37,597 nucleotides of DNA, taken from contig CAMAXD010000013.1 of NCBI GenBank assembly GCA_945861975.1, positions 1-37,597 on the forward strand, read 5' to 3'. The DNA comes from Candidatus Kuenenia stuttgartensis (lineage in GTDB: Bacteria; Planctomycetota; Planctomycetia; Planctomycetales; Planctomycetaceae). This document shows, in pieces, positions 18,733 to 27,324 of this stretch (its first letter is position 1; the number at the start of each line of letters is the position of its first letter). Both the position numbers and the translations under genes were made by a program. The notes under the pieces were generated by a model that saw only the letters and a program-made list of their open reading frames with translations, searched no databases and was not told where the DNA came from.

Positions 18733-20832
18733 TCAGCCCCAGAGTTTCGAAATCTTCTTGCGGATTTCCGTTGTGTCGCCCTGAATCAAGCCGCTCTGCC
18801 CTGCTCCGCCAAATCCTGAACCGTAAGTCATGCCCAGAGATTGGCAGTCGAACAATGCCTGTATCTGAGTCGGCAGAAATCGAGTGATCTTGCTGAGTGA
18901 GTGCTGGTCGCTCTTGCGGCGATTGTGGAAATAGTAACGCTCGGGCCGCACAACGCTGAGATGGTTCTTCGCGCGAGTCATCGCGACGTAAAACAAACGA
19001 CGTTCCTCTTCGATCTCCTCAGGACTGCCAGTTGCCATGTCCGAAGGAATGTTTCCATCCGCTGCGTGGATCACGTACACAGAGTCCCATTCGAGCCCCT
19101 TTGCCGAATGGATTGTGCTGAGAGTCAAGTAGTCTTCATCCAAAAACGGATCGGCCGGAAGTTCCTGGGTGGAGCTTGGCGGGTCCAGTGTCATCTCAGA
19201 CAGAAATTCAGTTCGGCTCTGATATCGAGCGGCGATGGCTTCCAACTGAATCAAATCATTCAGTCGAGCCTTCACATTGTCGTACTTTGTCTCCAGCAGC
19301 GGCGCGTAAAACAAGCGGGCTGCGTGAATATCAGTGGCGACTCCGGCGTCGGATTCGGCTCGCTGTTCCATTTCCTGAAGTAGTCGAATGAGCTTTGGCC
19401 AGTCGTCCTTGAGAGCCGACGGCGGGGACCAGGAAGACCATGTCTCAAAATGGCCTCCGTCTTCGCGCAGATTATCCAGCAGCGAAGCGGCTTTGACATG
19501 ACCGATGCCGGGCATCAGGACGAGTACTCGAAAACCGGCAACGGAGTCCAGCGGGTTTTCCGCGAGTCGAAGGAACGACATCAGATCGCGAACATGAGCC
19601 GTCTCAAGGAACCGTAGTCCGCCGTATTTTACGAACGGCACGTTGCGACGGCCGAGCTCAGCTTCCATGCTCATGCTGTGATGCGACGCACGAAACAGCA
19701 CCGCCTGCTGCTTCAGCGAGACACCCTTTTCTCGCCGATCCAGAATCTGATCGATCACATGTGTTGTCTGTACGTCTTCATCGCTGCACGTCACAAGCAC
19801 CGGTAGACTGCCATCACCGCGAGACGACCACAGCTCTTTTGAATGCCGCTCTTCTGCTTCAGCGATGACACGATTTGTCGCGTCCAGAATCTTCTGAGTC
19901 GTGCGGTAGTTCTGCTCCAACGGGATCAGCACCGTCCCTGGATACTCATTCGGGAAGTCCAGAATATTCCTCACCGTTGCCGCGCGGAACGAGTAGATTG
20001 ACTGCGCGTCATCGCCGACAGCAGTTAATCCTTTTCCGTCGGGACAGATGTTTTTCAGAATCTGAGCCTGCAGGATGTTTGTGTCCTGATACTCGTCGAC
20101 CATGATCTTTTGAAACTGCTGCCGCAGCATCTGACCGCCATCAGGATTTTCAGCCAACGCGTTCCAGAACAGCAGCAGGTCGTCAAAATCGAGGACTCGC
20201 TGTTGTTCCTTGGTGGCCGTGTAACCGTTGAAGAGTTCACCCAGTCGTTCCTGATGTTCCAGACACCACGGGAAGTACTTCTTGAGGATGATGTCGAGCG
20301 GCTTTTGAGTGTTGACGCAGCGACTGTAGATATCGAGACACGTTCCCTTCAGAGGAAACCGTTTGTCCGACTTCGGAAGATTCAGCTTCGATCGTTCAAC
20401 GTTCATCAGATCTTCGGAGTCGCTGCGATCCAGAATCGTGAAGTCCGGATACAGTCCGATCAGATTGCCATAGCGGCGAAGCACATTCGTTGCGACCGAG
20501 TGAAACGTGCCGCCCGCAATGCGTCGGATGGAAGACCTTGAACACACCGCCGGATTCTTCACCGTCGATGGATCCAGTTGGATAAGAATGTGCTCCACTC
20601 GCCGCAGCATTTCCGCAGCCGCTCGACGAGTGAACGTCAGCAGCAGCAATCGCGACGGATCCGTGCCCGAAACAATCTGCCATGCGACTCGATTTGCCAG
20701 CGTGGTCGTCTTTCCAGTGCCTGCCCCCGCGATGATCAGCAATGGCTCGTCACCATGCATCACCGCCGCGAGCTGCTGCGGATTCAGCGATTGCAGGAAC
20801 TCAGGAATGTCGGAGGTTGCTGGAGCGGTCAT
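18733..20832 (-). CDS. UvrD/Rep/PcrA-type superfamily 1 DNA helicase
   Basis: A 699-residue 3'-5' DNA helicase of the UvrD/PcrA/Rep group, acting in repair and replication restart in the cytoplasm. All motifs are present: Q motif LNPQQLAAVMHGDEP, Walker A IAGAGTGKTTTLANR (about 34), motif Ia LLLTFTRRAAAEML, motif II VDEYQDTN (about 244), motif III VGDDAQSIYSFRAA, motif IV LEQNYRTT, motif V LSTIHSAKGLEWDSVYV, motif VI EEERRLFYVAMTRAKNHL. The length is about that of UvrD and the arrangement shows no fused nuclease, so it is not RecB or AddA. Which of UvrD, PcrA or Rep it equals cannot be decided here. It lies 196 bases downstream of the DUF1549/1553 start on the same strand and probably has its own promoter. 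Confidence 0.94.
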   Translation of the reverse strand: MTAPATSDIPEFLQSLNPQQLAAVMHGDEPLLIIAGAGTGKTTTLANRVAWQIVSGTDPSRLLLLTFTRRAAAEMLRRVEHILIQLDPSTVKNPAVCSRSSIRRIAGGTFHSVATNVLRRYGNLIGLYPDFTILDRSDSEDLMNVERSKLNLPKSDKRFPLKGTCLDIYSRCVNTQKPLDIILKKYFPWCLEHQERLGELFNGYTATKEQQRVLDFDDLLLFWNALAENPDGGQMLRQQFQKIMVDEYQDTNILQAQILKNICPDGKGLTAVGDDAQSIYSFRAATVRNILDFPNEYPGTVLIPLEQNYRTTQKILDATNRVIAEAEERHSKELWSSRGDGSLPVLVTCSDEDVQTTHVIDQILDRREKGVSLKQQAVLFRASHHSMSMEAELGRRNVPFVKYGGLRFLETAHVRDLMSFLRLAENPLDSVAGFRVLVLMPGIGHVKAASLLDNLREDGGHFETWSSWSPPSALKDDWPKLIRLLQEMEQRAESDAGVATDIHAARLFYAPLLETKYDNVKARLNDLIQLEAIAARYQSRTEFLSEMTLDPPSSTQELPADPFLDEDYLTLSTIHSAKGLEWDSVYVIHAADGNIPSDMATGSPEEIEEERRLFYVAMTRAKNHLSVVRPERYYFHNRRKSDQHSLSKITRFLPTQIQALFDCQSLGMTYGSGFGGAGQSGLIQGDTTEIRKKISKLWG

Positions 20833-20929
20833 TTGTTCACGGTCGATCGGAGCGATGGGTCAAGGCACCCCGAAGGATACGCCCGCGGAAGTCGGTCGAC
20901 AATTCAACCAGGACCCAGCCGTTACCGCG

Positions 20930-21010
20930 TTCCGAGGCTCCGGCATAGCAGGTTGTGGAGGCAGGAGCCTCCGAGCGGTGTGTTCGAGAGCTGGAGCCCT
21001 GGAAAAAGGG
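20930..21010. repeat. Cluster of GC-rich inverted repeats
   Basis: Just upstream of the small membrane-protein gene lie GTTCCGAGGCTCCGG (about 20929-20943), a perfect hairpin GGAGGC-AGGA-GCCTCC (20957-20972) and AGCTGGAGCCCTGGAA (about 20990-21005). These share the AGGCTCC / GGAGCCT core in alternating orientation. The pattern resembles short intergenic palindromic repeats found in multiple copies in planctomycete and cyanobacterial genomes; copy number cannot be checked here. Confidence 0.4.
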
Positions 21011-21097
21011 GCAAAAGGTGTTGCCTCTGGAATTTCATGAGCGTTCACAGTGTAATATTGTCATTCGCACAATCCCCCCTTCCTCGAGATATCCGCC

Positions 21098-21502
21098 ATG
21101 CCTAACTCGCTTGAACGTAAAGCCAGTGCCCTTAACGGGCTAATCGTTCTTGGCGCCTGTGCGCTGGGAGCCTTTGAGGCGACTCGTCTCCTGGGCATCA
21201 GTATCGCGATTTTCATGGGCGCCGGGCTGATTTTCTCCGGCTGGGCCAACTTTTGCGGCTGGTATCGCATCCTGTCGCCACGAGGATCGAGTCAGAGTAG
21301 CAGGACTTCGTTTTGGATCGGCGGCCGAGAGGCTCATCTCACGGGGCTGAGTGATCACTACGACACTCAGATCAGCGAGGCCACGAAGCTTGCGAATGAG
21401 AGCACCTCGGACGTCGAAAAGAACCAGCATCTCGATCAGGTTCATCGCCTTCGCACTGAGCATCAGATGAAACGTGAAGAATCGGAACACGCGGTCTACT
21501 GA
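21098..21502 (+). CDS. Small membrane protein with DUF2892-like domain
   Basis: The 134-residue protein has two hydrophobic segments (about 12-30 and 34-53) ending in FSGWANFCGWYRIL, which resembles the end of DUF2892 (the membrane part of YgaP-like proteins: a helical hairpin followed by FCxxxxLL). The remaining 70 residues are soluble, charged and helical (KLANESTSDVEKNQHLD and so on), which is longer than a bare DUF2892 protein and may form a coiled coil in the cytoplasm. The gene stands alone: a helicase runs away from it upstream and it faces gnd, with a strong terminator between. The ATG lacks a clear Shine-Dalgarno sequence. Domain call is moderate; function unknown. Confidence 0.72.
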   Translation: MPNSLERKASALNGLIVLGACALGAFEATRLLGISIAIFMGAGLIFSGWANFCGWYRILSPRGSSQSSRTSFWIGGREAHLTGLSDHYDTQISEATKLANESTSDVEKNQHLDQVHRLRTEHQMKREESEHAVY

Positions 21503-21523
21503 TTGTTCATGGTGACACGAAAC

Positions 21524-21563
21524 AAGCCCGGGGTCTCTTATCGAAACCCCGGGCTTTTTGTTT
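21524..21563 (+). terminator. Strong intrinsic terminator
   Basis: AAGCCCGGGGT (21524-21534) pairs perfectly with ACCCCGGGCTT (21546-21556), an 11-base GC-rich stem with an 11-base loop, followed by a T-rich run (TTTGTTTT). It lies 21 bases past the stop of the small membrane protein and 26 bases past the 3' end of gnd on the opposite strand, so it can serve the plus strand and perhaps both. Confidence 0.88.
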
Positions 21564-21588
21564 TCGCCGGTGAAATTTCAACTCCAGC

Positions 21589-23058
21589 TTACGACAACTT
21601 TCGCTCGCGAATCCAGTCGGTGTGGAACTTCTCACCGCGAGGCTTGTCGGTGCGTTCGTAGGTATGAGCACCGAAGTAGTCTCGCTGAGCCTGCAACAGG
21701 TTGGCTGGCAAGCGGCCTCGGCGATAGCCGTCGTAGTAGGTCAGAGCTGAGCTGAAGCCGGGGACTGGCAAGCCGAGTTGGAATGCTGTCGCGACGACTC
21801 GGCGCCATGATGGTTGAGCCTTGTTGATAGCGGTTTTGAAGAAGTCGTCCAGCAGCAGATTTTCCAGGCTTGGATTCTTGTCGAACGCCTTCTTAATGTC
21901 TTCGAGGAAGACCGAACGAATGATGCAGCCACCGCGCCACAGATAAGCGATCGGCCCGTTCTGCAGCTTCCATCCGAACTCTTTGGCGGCCGCGTCGAGC
22001 TGCACGTAACCCTGAGCGTAACTGCACAGCTTTGAAGCGTACAACGCCCATTTTACGTCGTCGATGAACTGCTTCTTGTCTCCGGTGAACTTCGTGTCTG
22101 GGCCAGTCAGAACAGCTTCGGCTCGCACACGAGCATCCTTCTGAGCGGACAGACAGCGAGCGAACACGGCTTCCGTAATCAGGGTCGTTGGCACGCCGAG
22201 ATCCAGAGCGTGCTGGCTCATCCACTTGCCGGTACCCTTCTGGCCGGCAGTGTCCAGAATCAGGTCGACCAGATCCTTGCCGGTTTCTTTGTCCTTCACG
22301 GTGAAGATGTCACGAGTGATCTCGATCAAGTAGCTTTCGAGTTCGGTTTCGTTCCATTCTTTGAAGACGTGGTACAGTTCTTCGTTTGTCAGGCCGACGC
22401 CGTACTTCAGGATGTAGTAGGCTTCGCAGATCAGCTGCATATCGCCGTATTCGATCCCGTTGTGAACCATCTTCACATAGTGCCCTGCTCCATCTTCACC
22501 GACCCAGTCGCAGCACGGGATGTCATTGTTCGGGCCCACCTTCGCGCTAATTTTCTGGAAGATGTCTTTTACAAACGGCCAGGCTTCTTTGTGGCCGCCA
22601 GGCATGATGCTTGGTCCCTTGAGCGCGCCTTCTTCGCCGCCGGAAACGCCCGTGCCAATGAATCGAAATCCTTCGGTGGCAAGTTGCTTACTGCGACGAT
22701 TGGTATCGACATAGTCTGCATTGCCGCCATCGATGATGATGTCGCCCTTGGCCAGCAGCGGCTTGAGCTGATCAATGACTGCATCGACCGGAGCACCGGC
22801 CTTCACCATGATCATGACTCGGCGAGGTGACGCGAGGCTGCTGACAAAGGATTCCAGCGTGTCGTAGCCCTTGATGCGGTCCGGAGTTCCCGTTTCGACA
22901 ACCCCCGGCGGACGGCTGCCGAGGCCATTGACGAATTCATGAGTTGTCTCAGTGGTTCGATTGTAAACGCCAACGGAGAACCCTTTGTTGGCCATGTTCA
23001 TGACCAGGTTCTGTCCCATAACCGCCAGGCCGATCAGGCCGATATCGTGCTTTGACAT
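21589..23058 (-). CDS. gnd: 6-phosphogluconate dehydrogenase, decarboxylating
   Basis: The enzyme oxidises and decarboxylates 6-phosphogluconate to ribulose 5-phosphate, making NADPH in the oxidative pentose phosphate pathway (cytoplasm, homodimer). The 489-residue protein shows the NADP-binding GLAVMGQNLVMN (about 10-21) with NRT, the substrate signature GVSGGEEGALKGPSIMPGG, the catalytic block KMVHNGIEYGDMQLI, and the C-terminal GGCIIRS, QRDYFGAHTYER and FHTDW segments. It is of the long dimeric type, about 20 residues longer than the E. coli enzyme. The ATG follows a 170-base gap after the sugar kinase gene on the same strand, so the two are probably transcribed together, which fits a shared role in hexonate/ketogluconate breakdown. 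Confidence 0.96.
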   Translation of the reverse strand: MSKHDIGLIGLAVMGQNLVMNMANKGFSVGVYNRTTETTHEFVNGLGSRPPGVVETGTPDRIKGYDTLESFVSSLASPRRVMIMVKAGAPVDAVIDQLKPLLAKGDIIIDGGNADYVDTNRRSKQLATEGFRFIGTGVSGGEEGALKGPSIMPGGHKEAWPFVKDIFQKISAKVGPNNDIPCCDWVGEDGAGHYVKMVHNGIEYGDMQLICEAYYILKYGVGLTNEELYHVFKEWNETELESYLIEITRDIFTVKDKETGKDLVDLILDTAGQKGTGKWMSQHALDLGVPTTLITEAVFARCLSAQKDARVRAEAVLTGPDTKFTGDKKQFIDDVKWALYASKLCSYAQGYVQLDAAAKEFGWKLQNGPIAYLWRGGCIIRSVFLEDIKKAFDKNPSLENLLLDDFFKTAINKAQPSWRRVVATAFQLGLPVPGFSSALTYYDGYRRGRLPANLLQAQRDYFGAHTYERTDKPRGEKFHTDWIRERKLS

Positions 23059-23228
23059 TGTTTAAGTCTTTAGTTTGTGAAAGGCGAATCTGACAGTAGG
23101 TCCCTTGATTTCGAAAGGACGCTTTTCATCAGTGAGATCGTTCAATTGTGAACAAAGCTTTGCTCAGGCTGCTGGTTGAAGGTCACGTTGAAGTGATGGA
23201 ACCCAATCGGCAGGCTGAACCTGAATCA

Positions 23229-24302
23229 TTATCGCTGCACTCGTGCTGACCCACCCGACGCAACGCCTTCGACTTCCTTAATCGTCGCCATTGTCGTATC
23301 ACCAGGGAATGTGGTCAGCAGTGCTCCGTGAGCCCAGCCGAGATTTAGCGAAGTTTGAGCATCTTTGCCGTTCAACAGACCGTAGAACAGACCAGACGCG
23401 AATCCATCACCGCCACCGATGCGGTCAATGACGTCCAGTTCCATGGTCTTTGCCTGATAAGTCTTGCCTTCCAGCCACAGAACCGCGCTCCATGAGTGGC
23501 GGTTGGTCGAATGGACTTCTCGCAGAGTCGTTGCAACGGCTTTCACGTTCGGCAGCTTCTTCGCGACTTCTTCCATCATGCCGAAGAATGATGCGGGGTC
23601 GAGCTTGCCGTGAGCTTCCACGTCCTGGCCCTTCAGCCCGAGGCCCTTCTGCAGGTCTTCTTCATTGCCCACAAGAACGTCGACATGTTCAACGATGCGA
23701 TTCAGAGTTTCCTGAGCCTTATCCAGACCACCACTGATCTGCCACAACTTGGCTCGATAGTTCAAGTCGAAGGACGTCACCGCTCCGGCGGCCTTGGCGG
23801 CCTTCATGCCTTCGATGATGACTTCCGGTGTTGTCGGTGACAGAGCTGCAAAGATTCCACCACTGTGGAACCAACGAACTCCGCCAGCGAAGATTTCGCT
23901 CCAGTTGAAGTCGCCGGCCTTCAGCATTCCTGCGGCTTCGTTGCTGCGATTGTAAAAGACAACCGGACCACGGACACCGTGTCCCTGATCGCTGTAAACC
24001 GTTGCCATGTTTGGCCCGCGAACGCCGTCATGGGCGAACTTTTTATAGAACGGCTTCACGCCCATTGCGCGGACTCGTTCGTTGATCAGGTCGCCGATTG
24101 GGTAGTCAACCATCGCCGACGCCACGCCTGTCTTCATCTGGAAGCAGTCAGCAAGGTTTGCTGCACAGTTGAATTCTCCACCGCTCACATGAATCGCCAG
24201 CTGATTGGCTTTACGGAACGGAATAATTCCCGGATCGAGCCGATGAACGAGGGCACCCAAAGAGACGAAATCCAAGGCACCAGACTTAGGGACGTTGAGC
24301 AT
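23229..24302 (-). CDS. PfkB-family sugar kinase, probably 2-keto-3-deoxygluconate kinase
   Basis: A 357-residue ribokinase/PfkB-family kinase that transfers phosphate from ATP to a sugar hydroxyl. The substrate-side GGEFNCAANLAD (about residues 41-52) and the C-terminal signature DRIGGGDGFASGLFYGL (about 291-307), holding the catalytic aspartate and the anion hole, are intact; GGGD replaces the commoner GAGD. FDLNYRAKLW in the middle is the stretch that in KDG kinases binds substrate and ATP. KDG kinase makes 2-keto-3-deoxy-6-phosphogluconate for the Entner-Doudoroff aldolase. Location upstream of gnd supports hexonate metabolism, but fructokinase or another sugar specificity cannot be excluded. 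The ATG is preceded by a T-rich leader without a good Shine-Dalgarno sequence. Confidence 0.85.
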   Translation of the reverse strand: MLNVPKSGALDFVSLGALVHRLDPGIIPFRKANQLAIHVSGGEFNCAANLADCFQMKTGVASAMVDYPIGDLINERVRAMGVKPFYKKFAHDGVRGPNMATVYSDQGHGVRGPVVFYNRSNEAAGMLKAGDFNWSEIFAGGVRWFHSGGIFAALSPTTPEVIIEGMKAAKAAGAVTSFDLNYRAKLWQISGGLDKAQETLNRIVEHVDVLVGNEEDLQKGLGLKGQDVEAHGKLDPASFFGMMEEVAKKLPNVKAVATTLREVHSTNRHSWSAVLWLEGKTYQAKTMELDVIDRIGGGDGFASGLFYGLLNGKDAQTSLNLGWAHGALLTTFPGDTTMATIKEVEGVASGGSARVQR

Positions 24303-24623
24303 TGAAAAAATCCTTTGGGACCCCCGCAGCGAAGAGCCGCAGGCTTGATGAAAAGACGGGAGATTATCGGCTTTGGGCCTGTTTAACTTGAACAGGCCAC
24401 TTGACAGGCGTTTTTTCGCCGGATTTTCCCCATATCGTAAGGGGTTCTGCGGCGAATTTCAAAACCAGTTCCTTTCTCGCGGTTTCATTCCCATTCGAGC
24501 CACAGTAGATCGACCTGTCCCCGGTTGGCGACAGTGCAGCGTGGCTGATGATTTCCGAGAGCCGGAACAGTTTTCTAGACTGCAGGAGTTCAATGCCCAC
24601 GTTGACAAATTCGGAACGCCACG
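24303..24623. other. Divergent intergenic region, sugar kinase / PhoD-like gene
   Basis: The 321 bases hold the promoter of the minus-strand sugar kinase-gnd unit (dyad and -10 listed separately) and must hold the start of the plus-strand phosphatase. A TTGACA at 24401-24406 on the plus strand has no good -10 partner. An open frame at 24364-24600 (minus) resembles no family. Confidence 0.5.
24363..24398 (-). promoter_or_regulatory. Putative promoter with overlapping operator-like dyad
   Basis: On the minus strand GATAAT (24363-24368) is a good -10 candidate, 61 bases before the sugar kinase ATG. Directly upstream lies a perfect inverted repeat, GGCCTGTT (24376-24383) and AACAGGCC (24391-24398), with a 7-base spacer. 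It covers the place where the -35 box should be; no strong -35 is present. The layout suits a repressor or activator site for a sugar-responsive regulator. No regulator gene is in the window. Confidence 0.45.
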
Positions 24624-25694
24624 ATGAAAAGAATCCTGCTGCTTCAAGCGATCCTGCTGATCACGTCCTCGACTGTGTACGCTCAATCGCTGGACGCGAA
24701 GTTGCCCCCAGCACCGGAGCCGACCGTTCATCCGCTCATCTCCCGGATTGCGTTTGGATCCTGTCAGAGTCAGGACGAGCCTATGCCGATTCTGCGGACG
24801 GTGCTTGAATGGGAACCCGAGCTGTTCATCTACCTCGGCGACAACATTTACGGCGATACCAACGACATGGCGGTGCTCGAAGCGAAGTATGCGAAGTTGG
24901 GTGCCAAGAAAGATTTCTTTGCTCTGCGAGCCAACGTCCCCACGATCGCCACATGGGATGATCACGATTACGGAGCTAATGACGCGGGGAAAGACTATCC
25001 GTTTCGAAAAGAGTCCAAAGACATCTTCCTGAAGTTCTGGAACGAACCCAACCCCAGTCCGCGTCGCGAACGAGACGGCATCTACACGAGCCACCGATTT
25101 GAAGACAAGTCCGCTGGCAAGACGCTTCAAATCATCCTGCTGGATACTCGCACGTTTCGTGACCTGCCGTTGGAGCTGCCGCTGACATCATGGAAGAACG
25201 ATTATGTTCCCGATCCGGACCCCACGAAAACAATTCTTGGCGAGATCCAGTGGAAGTGGCTGGAAGAGCGATTGAAGGAACCCGCCGATCTGCGCATCAT
25301 TGGCAGCAGCATTCAGTTTTCGCACGAGTACAACGGTTGGGAATCATGGACCAACTTTCCTCGCGAACTGTTGAAGATGGTCGATCTAATCAAGTCAACT
25401 AAAGCCAACGGAGTCGTCTTCATCAGCGGCGATGTGCACTGGGGCGAACTGTCTGTACTTCGTCCACGGGATTGCTATCCGCTCTATGATCTGACCGCGA
25501 GTGGACTTAATCGAGACTGGGACAACGTCGAACCCAACCGCAACCGCGTTGGTGTCGCCTGCTCGGACTTCCACTTTGGAATGCTCGATATTGATTGGTC
25601 CGGCAACGCTTCCATCACCTTCCGCATCCATGACATGACCGGCCGGGCTCGAGTGCGAAAGTCGCTCAAGCTAAATGAACTGCAGTTCAAGTAG
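24624..25694 (+). CDS. PhoD-like phosphodiesterase/alkaline phosphatase
   Basis: A 356-residue exported metallophosphoesterase of the PhoD type. The first 20 residues are a signal peptide (KRILLLQAILLITSSTVYA). The metal-site motifs are in order: FGSCQSQD, then YLGDNIYGDT, TWDDHDYGANDAG and, late, ISGDVHWGEL and SDFHFGMLDID. These supply the Asp, Asn and His ligands of the calcium/iron centre in PhoD. It is shorter than Bacillus PhoD because it lacks the N-terminal extra domain, as is common in planctomycete PhoD-like proteins. It would hydrolyse phosphodiesters or monoesters outside the cytoplasm; the substrate is unknown. The gene stands alone and faces the DUF5722 gene, whose stop is 168 bases away. 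Confidence 0.92.
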   Translation: MKRILLLQAILLITSSTVYAQSLDAKLPPAPEPTVHPLISRIAFGSCQSQDEPMPILRTVLEWEPELFIYLGDNIYGDTNDMAVLEAKYAKLGAKKDFFALRANVPTIATWDDHDYGANDAGKDYPFRKESKDIFLKFWNEPNPSPRRERDGIYTSHRFEDKSAGKTLQIILLDTRTFRDLPLELPLTSWKNDYVPDPDPTKTILGEIQWKWLEERLKEPADLRIIGSSIQFSHEYNGWESWTNFPRELLKMVDLIKSTKANGVVFISGDVHWGELSVLRPRDCYPLYDLTASGLNRDWDNVEPNRNRVGVACSDFHFGMLDIDWSGNASITFRIHDMTGRARVRKSLKLNELQFK

Positions 25695-25862
25695 GTCGAT
25701 CTGTCCTCAGATTGACACTCAGTCAGCGTTTACTGAACTGTCAACCTTTTTGAATGGGATCCCGTCGCCTGTCATCATTTATTGGCAGATTGTGATTCCA
25801 GACATCAAACGTAGTTGCCGTGGCGATTGTGCTTCCAGGCAATTATCACGCCGCCGCATTGA

Positions 25863-27161
25863 CTATTCGTCAATCGCACTCCACTGCTTCAGGCCAACGA
25901 CAGGCAATGCAAATGCGGCAGCTTCGGGCCAGTCTGGCGTATCCGCCGTGCGGAATAGTTCGTAAAGATGTCGCGGGCGATCGGGTTCAGAAATTGTTCC
26001 AGGTTTATTCGTCCAAAGTCCCAGTCGCAGGCCCCCTTCATGAGCGTGATCAACATGCCGATGCCAGATGAGGGCGTCAATGCCAGGCTGGCGAGCAACC
26101 TTCTCCCAAACGTAAGCGAAACCCGCAGCCTGCAGAGTTTCCCCGTCTTCGGTTTGAAGGCAATGCAATCCCTGTTCGCTGAGAATGATGCGACGAGGCG
26201 TCTGCTGCCAAAGTAATTCCGGGCTTTGCAAAGATTTGCAAAGCACCTCCAGGTTCTTAAACGTGATATGCGGCGAGTCCTGGCTACGCGTTGCTTGTTT
26301 GTCGAGCCATGTGCGCGGATTGCCGAGATCATCCGGATAGGGATGATGGGCCACATGCCATTCGAAGTCGCCCCGTTCGCGGGCTACCCGAGCAAACTCA
26401 TTCAGGAACTCTTGCGTAGGATACGACTCCTGTTCAGAAACGCCCGGGATTCGCGCTGTCCAGAAATGATCGAACGACAAATAGCAGCGACCATGGTCGG
26501 AATACTCGCGGACCGAATCATGAGTGGCTCGCACGGCTTTCTCATACTCCGACGCGGCATCGACCATTGGCATTTGGCCAAGGTTGTACCAGATCTTTTG
26601 AGAGTTCACTTCGTTGCCAACAATCCAGCCCCAGACTCGCCCTGATTCCGGATGATGTCCACTGTAACGCTCCGCGAGAAATGCGATGATCGCGCGATAA
26701 GCGTGAAGGCCTTCTTCGCTGGCTGTGTTGAAGCCGGCGATTGTGAACTCGCCACTGGCCTTCGGATGCAGCATGATGGCGTCGCGGACAGGGTCGCGAG
26801 AAGGATAGGCCAGCAGGATAGCGTAGACGATGATCTTTGCTTCGCTTAGCGGCTGAATTTGTCGGTCCAGACTTTTGGCATAATCACCATTGATCATCCA
26901 CTCACGATCCTTATGCAGAAATCGGATCGTGTCGTCGCTGGATTGCAGTTGAAGCAACGCGGTCAAATTGATGTTAATACCAGCGTGATGGATTCCCAAC
27001 GCGATTGCGTCGTCAACCATCTGCACCTGCAGGCCCTTCTTTCCGAGGGCCTGCGGAAAGGGCTGAGATTTCAATTCGTCAGCCATGACCATCGCCGATT
27101 GAAGGCTCAAGAGCATCAACGCACTGAGAATGGTTACTGGAAAGCGATCCGAAACGTGCAT
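25863..27161 (-). CDS. DUF5722 family protein, glycoside-hydrolase-like
   Basis: I chose the ATG at 27161 (432 residues) because it starts a clean signal peptide (PVTILSALMLLSLQSAMVMA); the frame extends to a GTG at 27425 but that part overlaps the divergent ABC gene and shows no domain. The rest matches DUF5722, a family that resembles clan GH-A glycoside hydrolases. Two Glu-containing motifs are placed as in that clan: WGWIVGNEVN (Glu about residue 184) and IILSEQGLH (Glu about residue 327), about 140 residues apart, with VAHHPYPDD and DALIWHRHVDHAHEGGL near the active-site face. A catalytic role in polysaccharide breakdown outside the cytoplasm is inference. It is monocistronic and divergent from the ABC exporter. 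Confidence 0.83.
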   Translation of the reverse strand: MHVSDRFPVTILSALMLLSLQSAMVMADELKSQPFPQALGKKGLQVQMVDDAIALGIHHAGININLTALLQLQSSDDTIRFLHKDREWMINGDYAKSLDRQIQPLSEAKIIVYAILLAYPSRDPVRDAIMLHPKASGEFTIAGFNTASEEGLHAYRAIIAFLAERYSGHHPESGRVWGWIVGNEVNSQKIWYNLGQMPMVDAASEYEKAVRATHDSVREYSDHGRCYLSFDHFWTARIPGVSEQESYPTQEFLNEFARVARERGDFEWHVAHHPYPDDLGNPRTWLDKQATRSQDSPHITFKNLEVLCKSLQSPELLWQQTPRRIILSEQGLHCLQTEDGETLQAAGFAYVWEKVARQPGIDALIWHRHVDHAHEGGLRLGLWTNKPGTISEPDRPRHLYELFRTADTPDWPEAAAFALPVVGLKQWSAIDE

Positions 27162-27324
27162 GAGATAAACTTCAGAGAAATGGACTGAGTCCGGTGACGT
27201 CCTATGATGTGACCTCTTCGCATCAAATCCGAAGTCGTCAATCGTGTTGATTGACTCACGCTTTCGATCCGCATCAAATGCTTTGGTGGGATTCGTGAGA
27301 TGGTTACCTGTTGGACGACCGTGT

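Noticed and set aside
24364-24600. 78-residue minus-strand open frame in the kinase/phosphatase gap
   Set aside because: Composition is unlike a protein, there is no family match, and it covers the dyad and promoter region.
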